The notes beneath the pieces are model-generated. The model was not told the origin of the DNA. It saw only the letters and a list, made by a program, of their open reading frames with translations, and ran no database searches. 46,042 nt of DNA from Eubacterium sp. ER2 (GTDB lineage: Bacteria > Bacillota > Clostridia > Lachnospirales > Lachnospiraceae), in assembly GCF_000765215.1 (NCBI RefSeq), contig NZ_JPJE01000049.1, positions 1-46,042 of the forward strand, read 5' to 3'. The position numbers were made by a program, and so were the translations under genes. Below, in pieces: positions 16,456-24,634 of the stretch (positions within the stretch are counted from its first letter, which is position 1; each line of letters starts with the position of its first letter).

Positions 16456-17946
16456 ATGAGACAGGAACTGAAATTTACCGTCAGCCGGGAGGCTGAAAAT
16501 CTGCACAGGGAGCCGCTGGTGGTTCCCTGTGACACAGAAAGACTGTATATCAAAGTGGATCTGCCGGAGGAATTCCGCTATATGAGCTTTCTCATCCTGG
16601 AGGACCCGGAGGGACATATCCGTCTTCAGAAGCAGCTGGCCTGGGGAGACCAGGGCCTGTGCGTGGGAAAGGGCCCAAAGGACACTACCATAGGAGGCGT
16701 GCCGGGCAGGATACAGCCGGGAACGTGGCAGGTGTGCCTGGGCATCTTTACGGAGTATCTGCACCAGAGGCTGGGGGACAAGAGAGGCTGTATCACCATG
16801 ACCGTGTCCGACGGGGAGGGCCCTGTGTCAGACCCCATGGGCGGCCTCGCCTGGGTGGAGGACACCCTGGAGATTTCCCCGGAAAAGTACCGCTGGGACA
16901 AAGTATACGGGACTAAAAAGCAGTGGTATAAGGGCGATTTCCACACCCATACAAGGCTGTCTGACGGCAAGGAGTCCCTGGAAAGTGCCATGAAGAAGGC
17001 ACAGGATATGGAGATGGATTTCTACGTGCCGACAGAGCACAACCTGATGCACACAGGATGGTGCAATACATCCCTGTGTATCCTTCCCGGCATAGAAGTG
17101 ACGACGGACAAAGGACACATGAACCTGTTTGGTATCACAAAGATGCCGGAGCGCATCATGGACATCGTGGCTCACAATGGGGAGGAGATCGTGGATACCT
17201 ATATGGAGGAGACCATACAGGAGGCCAGAAGAAATCACTGGATCACAAGCATCAATCATCCTTTCCTCACCATCTGGAAATGGCTCTATGAACAGACGGA
17301 TCTGCGCGACATAGACTGCCTGGAGATCATCAATGATCCCACGTACACAGACGCTCCGGACTCCAACGAGAAGGCGGTGCGCTTTCTGGACGCGCTGTGG
17401 CAGGACGGACACAGGATCTACGGCGTGGGAGGCAGCGACTCACACAATCTGGTGGAGGAGCGCTACGAGGGGGCGGATCTTCCGTCTATCCCCGGCGATC
17501 CGGCTACATGGGTCTGCTGCGGCGATCTGTCACCGGAAAATCTGATGACAGCCGTGAAGGCGGGACATATGTGTGTGACCCGGTTCTGTAAAATGACGCC
17601 GGTGATCCATGCGGCAGGAGAAACATTCCTGCCCGGGGACGAACTTCCGGAGGAAGCCAGGACAGTCACCATACAGGCTGTCGTGGAGGGGCTTTCTGAA
17701 CAGCCGGAGATCTCCCTTGTGAAAAACGGCAGCTTTGAGAAGCTGGAAGTAAAAGAACTGGGAAATGGCGCCTGGGAAGTCCTGGCGGAGACAGACCTGG
17801 AAGAAAGGCAGTGGCAGTGGATACGTCTGGAGATCCGCAGCAGCAAAAAGCAGCTTCTTGGTTACATGAACCCTGTGTTCAAGGGACAGAAGATATCCAG
17901 ATATCGCACATTCGGCGAAATAAATAAGATGATGGATGAACCATAA
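16456..17946 (+). CDS. PHP-domain metallophosphoesterase (CehA/McbA-like)
   Basis: A 497-residue protein. Residues about 1-150 form a beta-rich N-terminal domain. The PHP metal-site motifs are H163-x-H165 (DFHTHT), TEHN (H195), GIEVTTDKGHMN (E214, H221), INHP and GGSDSH. The PHP fold hydrolyses phosphomono- or diesters or related bonds with a multinuclear metal centre. It starts one base after the lipoprotein stop, so it is likely coupled. Position between an importer and a HAD phosphatase suggests it cleaves the imported compound, the job UgpQ does in Escherichia coli. No signal peptide is visible, so the action is cytoplasmic. Confidence 0.82.
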   Translation: MRQELKFTVSREAENLHREPLVVPCDTERLYIKVDLPEEFRYMSFLILEDPEGHIRLQKQLAWGDQGLCVGKGPKDTTIGGVPGRIQPGTWQVCLGIFTEYLHQRLGDKRGCITMTVSDGEGPVSDPMGGLAWVEDTLEISPEKYRWDKVYGTKKQWYKGDFHTHTRLSDGKESLESAMKKAQDMEMDFYVPTEHNLMHTGWCNTSLCILPGIEVTTDKGHMNLFGITKMPERIMDIVAHNGEEIVDTYMEETIQEARRNHWITSINHPFLTIWKWLYEQTDLRDIDCLEIINDPTYTDAPDSNEKAVRFLDALWQDGHRIYGVGGSDSHNLVEERYEGADLPSIPGDPATWVCCGDLSPENLMTAVKAGHMCVTRFCKMTPVIHAAGETFLPGDELPEEARTVTIQAVVEGLSEQPEISLVKNGSFEKLEVKELGNGAWEVLAETDLEERQWQWIRLEIRSSKKQLLGYMNPVFKGQKISRYRTFGEINKMMDEP

Positions 17947-17948
17947 AT

Positions 17949-18680
17949 ATGATCAGAGGAATTTTATTTGACAAAGACGGAACCCTGGTGGATTTTTTCT
18001 CCCTGTGGCTTAAGGCGGCTCTGGAGGTGACTCCGGCGTTTTTACGAGAAAACAACCTGGACGACAACGCGCAGATGACCGACTATGTGCTGCGGGCCAT
18101 GGGCGTGGAAGACGGGAAAGTGGATCCCAAAGGTGCGCTTGCCTACAAGTCCTACCAGGAGATCGCGGAAGATATCTGCCGGGCGCTGGAAGAAAAAGGC
18201 ATTGTCCTGGATACCGGCAGGGTTCAGGAGCAGCTGGAGCGGCTCTTTAACGGGAGTGTCACCAGCGGAGACATCAGCTACAGAGAGCTGACAGATATCG
18301 GACAGGTCATGCGGGATCTGAAAGGAAAGGGGATCTGCGTGGGACTTGCCACGGCGGACACCCTGTACTCGGCAGAGAGCTGTCTGAAAAAGCTGGGCAC
18401 ATACCAGGAATTTGACTATGTAGGAGCCGATGACGGTATCCGAAAACCCAAGCCGGAGGCGGATATGTTCCTGGAGTTTCAGAACAAATTTCATCTGAAA
18501 CCGGAGGAGATCGCCGTGGTGGGAGACACTTACAATGATGTTGTGTTTGCAAAGAACAACGGCGGCATTGCCATTGGAGTCTTAAGCGGCGTCAGCAGCG
18601 AGGAAGACTTCCGGGGCGAGGCAGACTATATTCTGAATTCCATCCAGGAGCTGCCGCAGCTTCTGGAGCGGATGGAATAA
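17949..18680 (+). CDS. HAD-superfamily phosphatase
   Basis: A 243-residue HAD enzyme. Motif I is FDKDGTL (D8, D10), motif II ATADT, motif III the lysine of KPKPEADMF and motif IV GDTYND. Size and cap length fit phosphoglycolate-type small-molecule phosphatases. It begins 2 bp after the PHP gene and precedes the ATPase gene, so it should remove a phosphate from a product of that operon. The substrate cannot be read from sequence. Confidence 0.88.
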   Translation: MIRGILFDKDGTLVDFFSLWLKAALEVTPAFLRENNLDDNAQMTDYVLRAMGVEDGKVDPKGALAYKSYQEIAEDICRALEEKGIVLDTGRVQEQLERLFNGSVTSGDISYRELTDIGQVMRDLKGKGICVGLATADTLYSAESCLKKLGTYQEFDYVGADDGIRKPKPEADMFLEFQNKFHLKPEEIAVVGDTYNDVVFAKNNGGIAIGVLSGVSSEEDFRGEADYILNSIQELPQLLERME

Positions 18681-18719
18681 ATAAAACAGATCAGACACGG
18701 ATGACAAGGAGGAATAGCT

Positions 18720-19802
18720 GTGGCTGAAATTCAGTTAAACCATGTTTATAAAAAATTTGATGATGGAGTTACCGCGGTAAAGAATTTTACCCTGGATATA
18801 CAGGACAGGGATTTCGTGGTCTTTGTAGGACCTTCCGGGTGTGGAAAATCCACCACCCTGCGCATGATTGCCGGTCTGGAGAAGATCTCCGACGGCACTC
18901 TTGTGATCGATGGGAAGAAGATGAATGATGTACAGTCCTGCGACAGGGATATAGCCATGGTATTCCAGAATTATGCTCTCTATCCACATATGACAGTGGC
19001 GGAGAATATGGCATACAGCCTGAGGCTGAAGCATGTGCCGAAAAAAGAACGCAGACAGAAAGTGGAGGAAGTGGCAAAGATCCTGGGACTGGAAGAGGTG
19101 CTGGACAGAAAGCCGGCAGAGCTTTCCGGCGGACAGAAGCAGAGAGTGGCCATGGGGCGCGCCATCGTGCGGCAGCCGAAGGCCTTTCTCATGGATGAGC
19201 CTTTGTCCAACCTGGACGCCAAGCTCAGGACCCAGATGAGGAGGGAGATCCAGAAGCTGTACAGGGAACTGAACAGTACATTTATCTACGTGACCCATGA
19301 CCAGACAGAGGCCATGACGCTGGGGACAAAGATCGTGGTTATGAAAGCCGGCGAGATCCAGCAGATCGCCTCCCCGGAAATGCTGTACAATGAACCGGCC
19401 AATGTGTTCGTGGCAGGATTTATCGGCATGCCGCCCATGAATTTCTTCAGAGGCAGATGCCAGATGCGCTATGAGAAGGTCTATGTCAGCACAGCGGGTA
19501 TGCAGATCGAGCTGCCCCCGGACATGGCTGACCGGGTAAAGAAAAAAAGCGAGCTTGGGAAGGACGTCATTATCGGCGTGCGCCCGGAGGATATGCTGAT
19601 CGCGGACGAGGGAGTAGAAAGCAAGGTCCGTGTCTATGAGATGCTGGGCTCGGAGACATATCTGTATTTCGATCACGATGGGGGAACTGTGGCAGTCAGA
19701 ACAGCGGCAGACACTCCCATCCGCAAAGGAGACAGGGTGCACTTCAACTTCCGAAAGGACAAGATCCATCTGTTTGACGCTCAGACAGAGGAGAGAATAT
19801 AA
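18720..19802 (+). CDS. ABC importer ATPase, MalK/UgpC type
   Basis: A 360-residue ATPase. Walker A is GPSGCGKST, the signature LSGGQKQR, Walker B FLMDEPLSNLD, and the switch histidine lies in VTHDQ. The C-terminal third (about 235-355) is the regulatory OB/TOBE domain typical of CUT1 ATPases. Translation starts at GTG 18720, 8 bases after AGGAGG. It drives the two permeases and the lipoprotein encoded upstream. Such ATPases are sometimes shared among several importers, but this one is in its own operon. Confidence 0.93.
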   Translation: MAEIQLNHVYKKFDDGVTAVKNFTLDIQDRDFVVFVGPSGCGKSTTLRMIAGLEKISDGTLVIDGKKMNDVQSCDRDIAMVFQNYALYPHMTVAENMAYSLRLKHVPKKERRQKVEEVAKILGLEEVLDRKPAELSGGQKQRVAMGRAIVRQPKAFLMDEPLSNLDAKLRTQMRREIQKLYRELNSTFIYVTHDQTEAMTLGTKIVVMKAGEIQQIASPEMLYNEPANVFVAGFIGMPPMNFFRGRCQMRYEKVYVSTAGMQIELPPDMADRVKKKSELGKDVIIGVRPEDMLIADEGVESKVRVYEMLGSETYLYFDHDGGTVAVRTAADTPIRKGDRVHFNFRKDKIHLFDAQTEERI

Positions 19803-19827
19803 AATATCACAACAGATAAAAGGAACG

Positions 19828-19870
19828 AAGCGCCGCTTCATCTTCGGAATACGAGGATGAGGCGGCGCTT
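19828..19870. terminator. Bidirectional terminator between convergent genes
   Basis: AAGCGCCGC (19828-19836) pairs with GCGGCGCTT (19862-19870), extended by CATC/GATG inside. The flanks have only modest T-runs on either strand, so strength is uncertain. Confidence 0.6.
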
Positions 19871-19906
19871 TGCGTTCACCTGTACCTGGCAGTGTCAGAA
19901 ACCAGG

Positions 19907-20659
19907 TTATCCGTAGATAAATTCAGTTATGACTCTGGCGGAAAGCTCTGCGTTTGTCAAGATGGAAGGGTGCCCGCCTGTCTGAAACATGTGGATAGAA
20001 CCGTCCTGCACGAGACGGCTCATCTCAAGGTACTCCTCTTCCATATTCCTGCGGCACATAGAGTCCTCTCTGCTTCCCATGAAAAGGATGGGAACCTGCA
20101 GCTTCTCAAGGGGCATGCAGAACAGAGGAACACGGTCTGCGGCGCACTTTACAAGCGCCTGTGTGTTGAGCTCCACGATGCTTTCCCAGTCCTCGCCCTG
20201 GCACCACTGGTAAAACTGCCTGGCAGAAGGATCCTGCATGGCGGCTCTGCGCTCTTTTAACAGGTCTTCTGCGAATGTTTCGTGCAGTGTTCTGCCGTCA
20301 AAGCTGTCGGCGATCACTTTTTCTGTCAGGTCGGGGCGCTTCAGAGCAGTGTTGGCTGCTATCCAGGCCCCTCCGCTTGTGCCAAGAATATTTACTTTCC
20401 CGATATGCATATGCTCAATAAGCGCAATGACCTGCTCGGCCTGCGAACTCCAGAGATCTGCGGGAAAATGACTGACTCTGTCTGACTGTCCGTTTCCGAG
20501 AAAATCAAGCAGGATCACCCGTAAATGCTCCTGGTACAGTGGTAACAGAAACTCGAACATGACAGAGGAAGCGGTGTCGCCGTGCAGCATGACAAGGGGC
20601 TTTCCGTGCCCGGCTTCCTTATAAAAAATCTTTTTTGAATGAAAAGTAAAATAAGACAT
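19907..20659 (-). CDS. Alpha/beta-fold hydrolase
   Basis: A 250-residue hydrolase when started at the ATG at 20659, which has AGGAGACCG just upstream. An in-frame ATG at 20716 has no ribosome site. The nucleophile is S95 in LGTSGGA, the acid is probably D in GSREDSM, and the histidine is in QTGGHPS. The oxyanion-hole region is MLHGDTASS. The family covers esterases, lyases and C-C hydrolases, so substrate is unknown. It is monocistronic, facing the ABC operon. Confidence 0.88.
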   Translation of the reverse strand: MSYFTFHSKKIFYKEAGHGKPLVMLHGDTASSVMFEFLLPLYQEHLRVILLDFLGNGQSDRVSHFPADLWSSQAEQVIALIEHMHIGKVNILGTSGGAWIAANTALKRPDLTEKVIADSFDGRTLHETFAEDLLKERRAAMQDPSARQFYQWCQGEDWESIVELNTQALVKCAADRVPLFCMPLEKLQVPILFMGSREDSMCRRNMEEEYLEMSRLVQDGSIHMFQTGGHPSILTNAELSARVITEFIYG

Positions 20660-20731
20660 ATTTTCGGTCTCCTGATCATTGTATTTGTCCGACTGACCAG
20701 CAAGGCGCAGCAACAAAGGTACACCCTGCTG

Positions 20732-20755
20732 TTACTTTGCATTCCAGATCCCCAT
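20732..20755 (-). CDS. Possible 7-codon leader peptide upstream of the hydrolase
   Basis: On the minus strand ATG at 20755 opens MGIWNAK-stop, 9 bases after AAGGAG. The site GGAGACCG recurs before the hydrolase start (20665-20673). The ORF lies in the 5' leader predicted from the promoter at 20789-20797. It may modulate translation or attenuation, but such short ORFs arise by chance. Confidence 0.3.
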   Translation of the reverse strand: MGIWNAK

Positions 20756-20788
20756 ATAGGCGGTCTCCTTTCTCTGTATTCTGTTTTC

Positions 20789-20797
20789 ATTATACCA
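20789..20797 (-). promoter_or_regulatory. Extended -10 promoter of the hydrolase gene
   Basis: TGGTATAAT on the minus strand (20797-20789) is an extended -10 element. It lies about 130 bp upstream of the hydrolase start. No clear -35 is seen. The rest of 20660-21025 holds no convincing gene apart from the short leader ORF. Confidence 0.5.
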
Positions 20798-20941
20798 TGT
20801 GGGAGGGGAGATGGGCTATGAAATAGAAGGATGTACCGGGAAAACCTAAATCCTTTCAGCAGCCTGTAGATAGTGGAAAAGAAGAATACTGCACATCGTT
20901 TTTGAAGGTAAGCAATCAATATATTTAGGAAAAATTAAGGG

Positions 20942-20961
20942 ATATAATAATAGAATTATAT
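20942..20961. promoter_or_regulatory. AT-rich inverted repeat upstream of the antitoxin
   Basis: ATATAAT (20942-20948) and ATTATAT (20955-20961) form a 7-bp inverted repeat that may be the antitoxin's own operator. AT-rich composition makes chance occurrence possible. Confidence 0.3.
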
Positions 20962-21025
20962 GGAGTAATCGGATATAATGAAATTACGGAAGCAACCAAC
21001 TTTTCTTGTGGAAGGAGTTGTTAAT

Positions 21026-21187
21026 ATGACATCAGCAGAAATGTTAGCCTATGAAAAAGAATTGGAAGAAAATCAGAGAACTGTTCGGCAGATGGTTTTA
21101 GACAGCCTGGAAGATGTTAGAGCGGGAAAAGGAAGAGACTTTAACGAATTCTTTGATGAATTGGAGAAAAAGTACCAGAATGTATAA
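21026..21187 (+). CDS. RelB/ParD-like antitoxin of a TA pair
   Basis: A 53-residue charged, helical protein (TSAEMLAYEKELEENQR, EDVRAGKGRDFNEFF). The ATG at 21026 has GAAGGAG 8 bases upstream; a longer reading from 20978 is less likely. The stop codon overlaps the start of a RelE/ParE-type toxin frame, the standard layout for such pairs. The toxin is broken (see next entry), so this is an orphan antitoxin. Confidence 0.7.
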   Translation: MTSAEMLAYEKELEENQRTVRQMVLDSLEDVRAGKGRDFNEFFDELEKKYQNV

Positions 21188-21442
21188 ATATCGAATTATC
21201 ATTGAACCGTTAGCCGAGGAGGATATTATCAGAAATGCAGAGTATATTGCATATGAGAAAAAATCTCCGAAGACAGCCAGAAGCCTGTTAAAAGGACTTA
21301 GAAAAGAAATAGGAAGCATTATTACAAAAATTATAAAATTTTTTATATAGTGGATAAGACAAAAATGACAGTATACATATTGAGAGTCCTGCATATGCTT
21401 GTAGACAGTAAGGCTTTATTATTACGTATTGTAAAAGATTAA
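21180..21442 (+). pseudogene. Broken RelE/ParE-type toxin
   Basis: The frame from ATG 21180 gives the normal N-terminus (MYKYRIIIEPLAEEDI...ARSLLKGLRKEIG) but stops at 21350 after 56 codons; complete toxins run about 95-105 residues. The usual C-terminus (NYKIFYIVDKTK...VYILRVLHML) is readable in a different frame at 21326-21442. The middle piece normally containing the ER..L..GIRK-type region is missing. An internal deletion of roughly 20-25 codons, not a multiple of three, explains both observations. The toxin should be inactive. Confidence 0.8.
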
Positions 21443-21445
21443 GAG

Positions 21446-21476
21446 ACCAGTTGCTTGAAAAAGTCGCTGGTTTTTT
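21446..21476 (+). terminator. Weak terminator after the TA remnant
   Basis: ACCAG (21446-21450) pairs with CTGGT (21467-21471), followed by TTTTTT. The stem is short. Confidence 0.45.
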
Positions 21477-21577
21477 ATATAGAATTACTGGAAAGGATAA
21501 TATTCTCTCTTTTGCTTCGAAAAAGGACAGGAAAAAGGTAATCAAAGGTAATCAAATCTTACCGGCGTAAAGGCAAC

Positions 21578-21616
21578 AAAAAAAGAACGGAAACCCTTGG
21601 AATACCAAGGATTTCC
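21578..21616 (-). terminator. Terminator of tRNA-Leu
   Basis: On the minus strand a 12-bp stem (21616-21605 with 21600-21589, tip CCTTGG/CCAAGG) leads into GTTCTTTTTTT. Confidence 0.85.
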
Positions 21617-21631
21617 GCTTCTCTCAAAGCA

Positions 21632-21714
21632 TGCGGAGAAAGGGACTTGAACCCTCACAGGATTGCTCCCACTAGAACCTGAATCTAGCGCGTCTGCCAT
21701 TCCGCCATCTCCGC
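21632..21714 (-). tRNA. tRNA-Leu (anticodon CAG)
   Basis: An 83-nt class II tRNA. The acceptor stem is GCGGAGA with TCTCCGC and discriminator A. The anticodon stem CTAGA/TCTAG encloses loop TTCAGGT, so the anticodon is CAG (Leu). A long variable arm follows, then T-loop TTCAAGT. CCA is not encoded. A terminator lies just downstream on the minus strand. Confidence 0.96.
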
Positions 21715-21727
21715 TCGACAAAAAGTA

Positions 21728-21756
21728 TATTATCATATATCGCTGAGAATTGCAAA
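21728..21756 (-). promoter_or_regulatory. Promoter of tRNA-Leu
   Basis: TTGCAA (21756-21751) and TAATAT (21733-21728) on the minus strand are 17 bp apart, placing the start a few bases before the tRNA. Confidence 0.5.
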
Positions 21757-21807
21757 CATTTTTTTGAAAAATTTAAAAATTTTTCTGAGGTGTCCTGTGG
21801 GCGCATA

Positions 21808-21816
21808 TGGTATAAT
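21808..21816 (+). promoter_or_regulatory. Extended -10 promoter of sdaAB
   Basis: TGGTATAAT (21808-21816) is an extended -10 element about 85 bp before sdaAB. No strong -35 is seen. Confidence 0.6.
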
Positions 21817-21900
21817 AACTACAGAGCGGTTTTTATACCACATACATGAAGTGAGTAACACTGAGACAGACGAAAAAGGAAGAAAGGAAAGGTAACCAGT

Positions 21901-22575
21901 ATGGCAAGTATTTTCGACATTTTAGGTCCTGTAATGGTAGGGCCGTCCAGTTCCCATACGGCAGGGGCAGTGCGTATCGGGCTTATCGGCAGGCAGCTTC
22001 TGGGGAGACAGCCGCAGAAAGCCACCATCTATCTGCACGGTTCTTTTGCGGCGACAGGTGAAGGACATGGAACAGACCGGGCGATTGTGGCAGGGCTTCT
22101 GGGGATGAAGCCGGATGACATGCGTATACCGGACAGTTTTAAGATCGCGAAAAAGGAGAAATGTGATTTCACGATCCAGAAGAAAGAGATCCGCGGCGCT
22201 CATCCGAATACCGTGCAGATGCTTCTGGAGGCGGGCGATGCCAGTCTTGACATTCAGGCCTGTTCCATAGGAGGCGGACGTATCGTGGTGAGCAAGTTGG
22301 ACGGTATTGATGTGAATTTCAATGCAGAGAGTAATACGCTGATCGTCCATAACCAGGATCAGCCGGGGCATGTGGCCCAGGTGGCAAATATTTTAAGCCA
22401 GAAGAACATCAATATTGCCACCATGCAGCTTTTCCGGGACAAGCGGGGCGGCTATGCGGTCATGGTCATTGAGACGGATCAGATCATCCCGGACAGCGCC
22501 ATATCGTGGCTGGAGAATCTGGATGGAATCATTAAAGTTACGTTCCTCAATGTGAGCGGAGCAGAAGAAGAATAG
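21901..22575 (+). CDS. sdaAB: L-serine dehydratase, iron-sulfur type, beta subunit
   Basis: A 224-residue subunit of the oxygen-sensitive enzyme that deaminates L-serine to pyruvate and ammonia. The N-terminal motif VGPSSSHTAGA is diagnostic. The C-terminal part (about 148-222) is an ACT domain (VHNQDQPGHVAQVANIL) that may bind serine for regulation. A strong GGAAAGG site precedes it. The alpha subunit follows after 15 bp with its own AGGAGGGG site. Confidence 0.96.
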   Translation: MASIFDILGPVMVGPSSSHTAGAVRIGLIGRQLLGRQPQKATIYLHGSFAATGEGHGTDRAIVAGLLGMKPDDMRIPDSFKIAKKEKCDFTIQKKEIRGAHPNTVQMLLEAGDASLDIQACSIGGGRIVVSKLDGIDVNFNAESNTLIVHNQDQPGHVAQVANILSQKNINIATMQLFRDKRGGYAVMVIETDQIIPDSAISWLENLDGIIKVTFLNVSGAEEE

Positions 22576-22590
22576 GAGGGGCGCAAAGAT

Positions 22591-23466
22591 ATGTCATATG
22601 GATCAATAGATGCAATCAAGGAAAGATGTAAAAAAGACGGTATTGAGTTCTGGAAGGCCGTGCAGATCGAAGACTGCAATGAGAGGGATGTGTCTGAGGA
22701 GAGTTCCTGGAAAGAGATGACCCGCATGTGGCGGATCATGTGTGAGAACGTGGACACATATGAGCCGGACCGTGTTTCCAGAAGCGGCCTTGTGGGGAAA
22801 GAAGGCGGCCTCATGGAAGAGTATCAGAAAAAAGGGGATACTCTTTGCGGGGATTTTATGGCAAAGGTTATGACAGTGGCTCTGAAGATGGGCTGCAACA
22901 ACGCCTGCATGAAGCGTATTATTGCGGCGCCCACAGCCGGGGCCTGCGGTGTTCTTCCGGCTGTGCTCATTCCTTATTTCAAGGAGCATGAAGTGCCGGA
23001 GGAGAAGATGGTGGAAGCCATGTACGTGGCGGCCGGTGTGGGACAGGTCATTGCCAACCGGGCGTTCCTTGCCGGTGCGGCGGGCGGATGCCAGGCAGAG
23101 ATCGGCTCGGGTTCCGCCATGGCGGCGGCAGCCATCTGCCATGTAAAAGGGGCGGATGCGGAGACCATGGGCCATGCGGCGGCTATGGCTCTGAAGAATC
23201 TGATGGGCCTTGTGTGTGACCCGGTGGCAGGCCTGGTAGAGGTGCCCTGCGTCAAGAGAAATGTAGGCGGGGCTGTCAATGCCCTGGCGGCGGCTGACAT
23301 GGCCCTGGCGGGCATCACAAGCCGGATCCCCGTGGATCAGGTTATCGACGCCATGCGGGAAGTGGGCGACAAGATGGATGTGACTCTGCGGGAGACCGGA
23401 GCAGGCGGCGTGGCAGCCAGCATCACGGGTGTGGAGATCGCGGAGCGGATCATACAGACGGATTAA
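22591..23466 (+). CDS. sdaAA: L-serine dehydratase, iron-sulfur type, alpha subunit
   Basis: A 291-residue catalytic subunit. Cysteines for the [4Fe-4S] cluster lie in GCNNACMKR, AGACGV and VCDPVAGLVEVPC. Glycine-rich segments (GAAGGCQAEIGSGSAMAAA) match the family. It works with the preceding beta subunit in the cytosol and links serine breakdown to pyruvate and ammonia. The two genes form a two-gene operon. Confidence 0.96.
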   Translation: MSYGSIDAIKERCKKDGIEFWKAVQIEDCNERDVSEESSWKEMTRMWRIMCENVDTYEPDRVSRSGLVGKEGGLMEEYQKKGDTLCGDFMAKVMTVALKMGCNNACMKRIIAAPTAGACGVLPAVLIPYFKEHEVPEEKMVEAMYVAAGVGQVIANRAFLAGAAGGCQAEIGSGSAMAAAAICHVKGADAETMGHAAAMALKNLMGLVCDPVAGLVEVPCVKRNVGGAVNALAAADMALAGITSRIPVDQVIDAMREVGDKMDVTLRETGAGGVAASITGVEIAERIIQTD

Positions 23467-23495
23467 AGATAAGCGGACAGTGTCCGGATAAAAAA

Positions 23496-23536
23496 GCAGA
23501 GGCGGCGTTCTCCCGGAAGGGGGGCGCTGCCTCTGC
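23496..23536 (-). terminator. Terminator of the DUF368 gene
   Basis: GCAGAGGC (23496-23503) pairs with GCCTCTGC (23529-23536). On the minus strand it is followed by TTTTTT (23495-23490). It may also stop the sdaAA transcript from the other side, but without a T-run. Confidence 0.75.
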
Positions 23537-23554
23537 GTTACTGTACAGAGTTTT

Positions 23555-24400
23555 TTATTCGGTTTTCACACCGCTGTTGAACTTATCCAACGCCAGCGCA
23601 ATCACCACGCCTGCCACAATGCAGATGATGTTGACAATGGCGGAACCCGGTGTGGCAAAGCTGGACACAGGGATGATCATGACCGTGGCCGCGATGACAA
23701 TGCCGATAATGCCGTGGAAGGCAAGAGAGTAGTAATTTTCAAACAATGTGTTGACGGCTTTGGCCAGCAGGATGACTGTGACGACTGCTCCGATGCCTCC
23801 TGGTACAAGGACATTCATGTCAAAGTGTCCGATGCCGTCCACAAAGGGTGTGTAAAGCCCCAGAGGCATCAGCAGGGTGGAAAAGCTCATGCCGGGAGCA
23901 ATAATGCTCAGAGCCAGGCAGAAGCCGCAGAACAGATACCAGACGAAGCCCGGAGTTACTTCTATAGAGTTCATCTGCAGGCCCATAAGCAGGGCAAAGA
24001 TCACGCACATGCAGACGACAAGAGAGATCCAGGAACCTTTGCTGCGCCCCTGTTCGCCCGCCTCCCGGAAGAGAGAGGGGAGCATGCCCGCGATCAGACC
24101 GATAAAGAGGCAGACGGAAGGATCCGGGTATCTGTTTAAGAAAAAGGACAGGATATTGGCCACACCCAGGAAACCAATGGCGACTCCGATAAGTACCGGG
24201 ATCAGCTTTGGAACATGGGTCTTAAAGTTCCTGACCGGACTGGACAAAAGCTCCATGATGGGTTTATAGATGCCGAAGATCACGCACAGGACGCCTCCGG
24301 AGATGCCCGGGAGGACGGCTCCAAGTCCGATCAGAGCTCCCTGGATAATGCGGAATAGAAACTGTACAGGTGACATTTTGCTGTTCTGTTTTTTGTTCAT
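23555..24400 (-). CDS. DUF368 membrane protein, putative polyprenyl-phosphate translocase
   Basis: A 281-residue membrane protein with about 8 hydrophobic segments and the family's signature GALIGLGAVLPGISGGVLCVI near the N-terminus and a second SIIAPGMSFSTLLMPLG repeat. DUF368 proteins (PopT) recycle undecaprenyl phosphate across the membrane for wall synthesis. The start at 24400 (AAAGGA upstream) is preferred. An upstream in-frame ATG at 24469 would leave an 11-nt leader from the promoter at 24487-24515 and has no ribosome site. Confidence 0.85.
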   Translation of the reverse strand: MNKKQNSKMSPVQFLFRIIQGALIGLGAVLPGISGGVLCVIFGIYKPIMELLSSPVRNFKTHVPKLIPVLIGVAIGFLGVANILSFFLNRYPDPSVCLFIGLIAGMLPSLFREAGEQGRSKGSWISLVVCMCVIFALLMGLQMNSIEVTPGFVWYLFCGFCLALSIIAPGMSFSTLLMPLGLYTPFVDGIGHFDMNVLVPGGIGAVVTVILLAKAVNTLFENYYSLAFHGIIGIVIAATVMIIPVSSFATPGSAIVNIICIVAGVVIALALDKFNSGVKTE

Positions 24401-24486
24401 ATAAATCAAAAATCCTTTCTTATGGTGCGCCGCATCCGGCAGCGCGGTGAGTTTCTTTACTACTTCCATATTTGACAGACCCTATA

Positions 24487-24515
24487 TTTATACTATTATT
24501 TCGGTTGTTTTTCAA
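24487..24515 (-). promoter_or_regulatory. Promoter of the DUF368 gene
   Basis: TTGAAA (24515-24510) and TATAAA (24492-24487) on the minus strand with a 17-bp spacer. Confidence 0.6.
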
Positions 24516-24634
24516 GTACATCCGCCCTGCAAAAAAGTCTTCTGTGGGACCGGGTTGTAAAAGGCCGCAGCTTCTGCTATCGTTGCCATGGAGACATTTT
24601 CCCGGGGAGTGAGAAGAAGACGGAGGAAAAAGTT

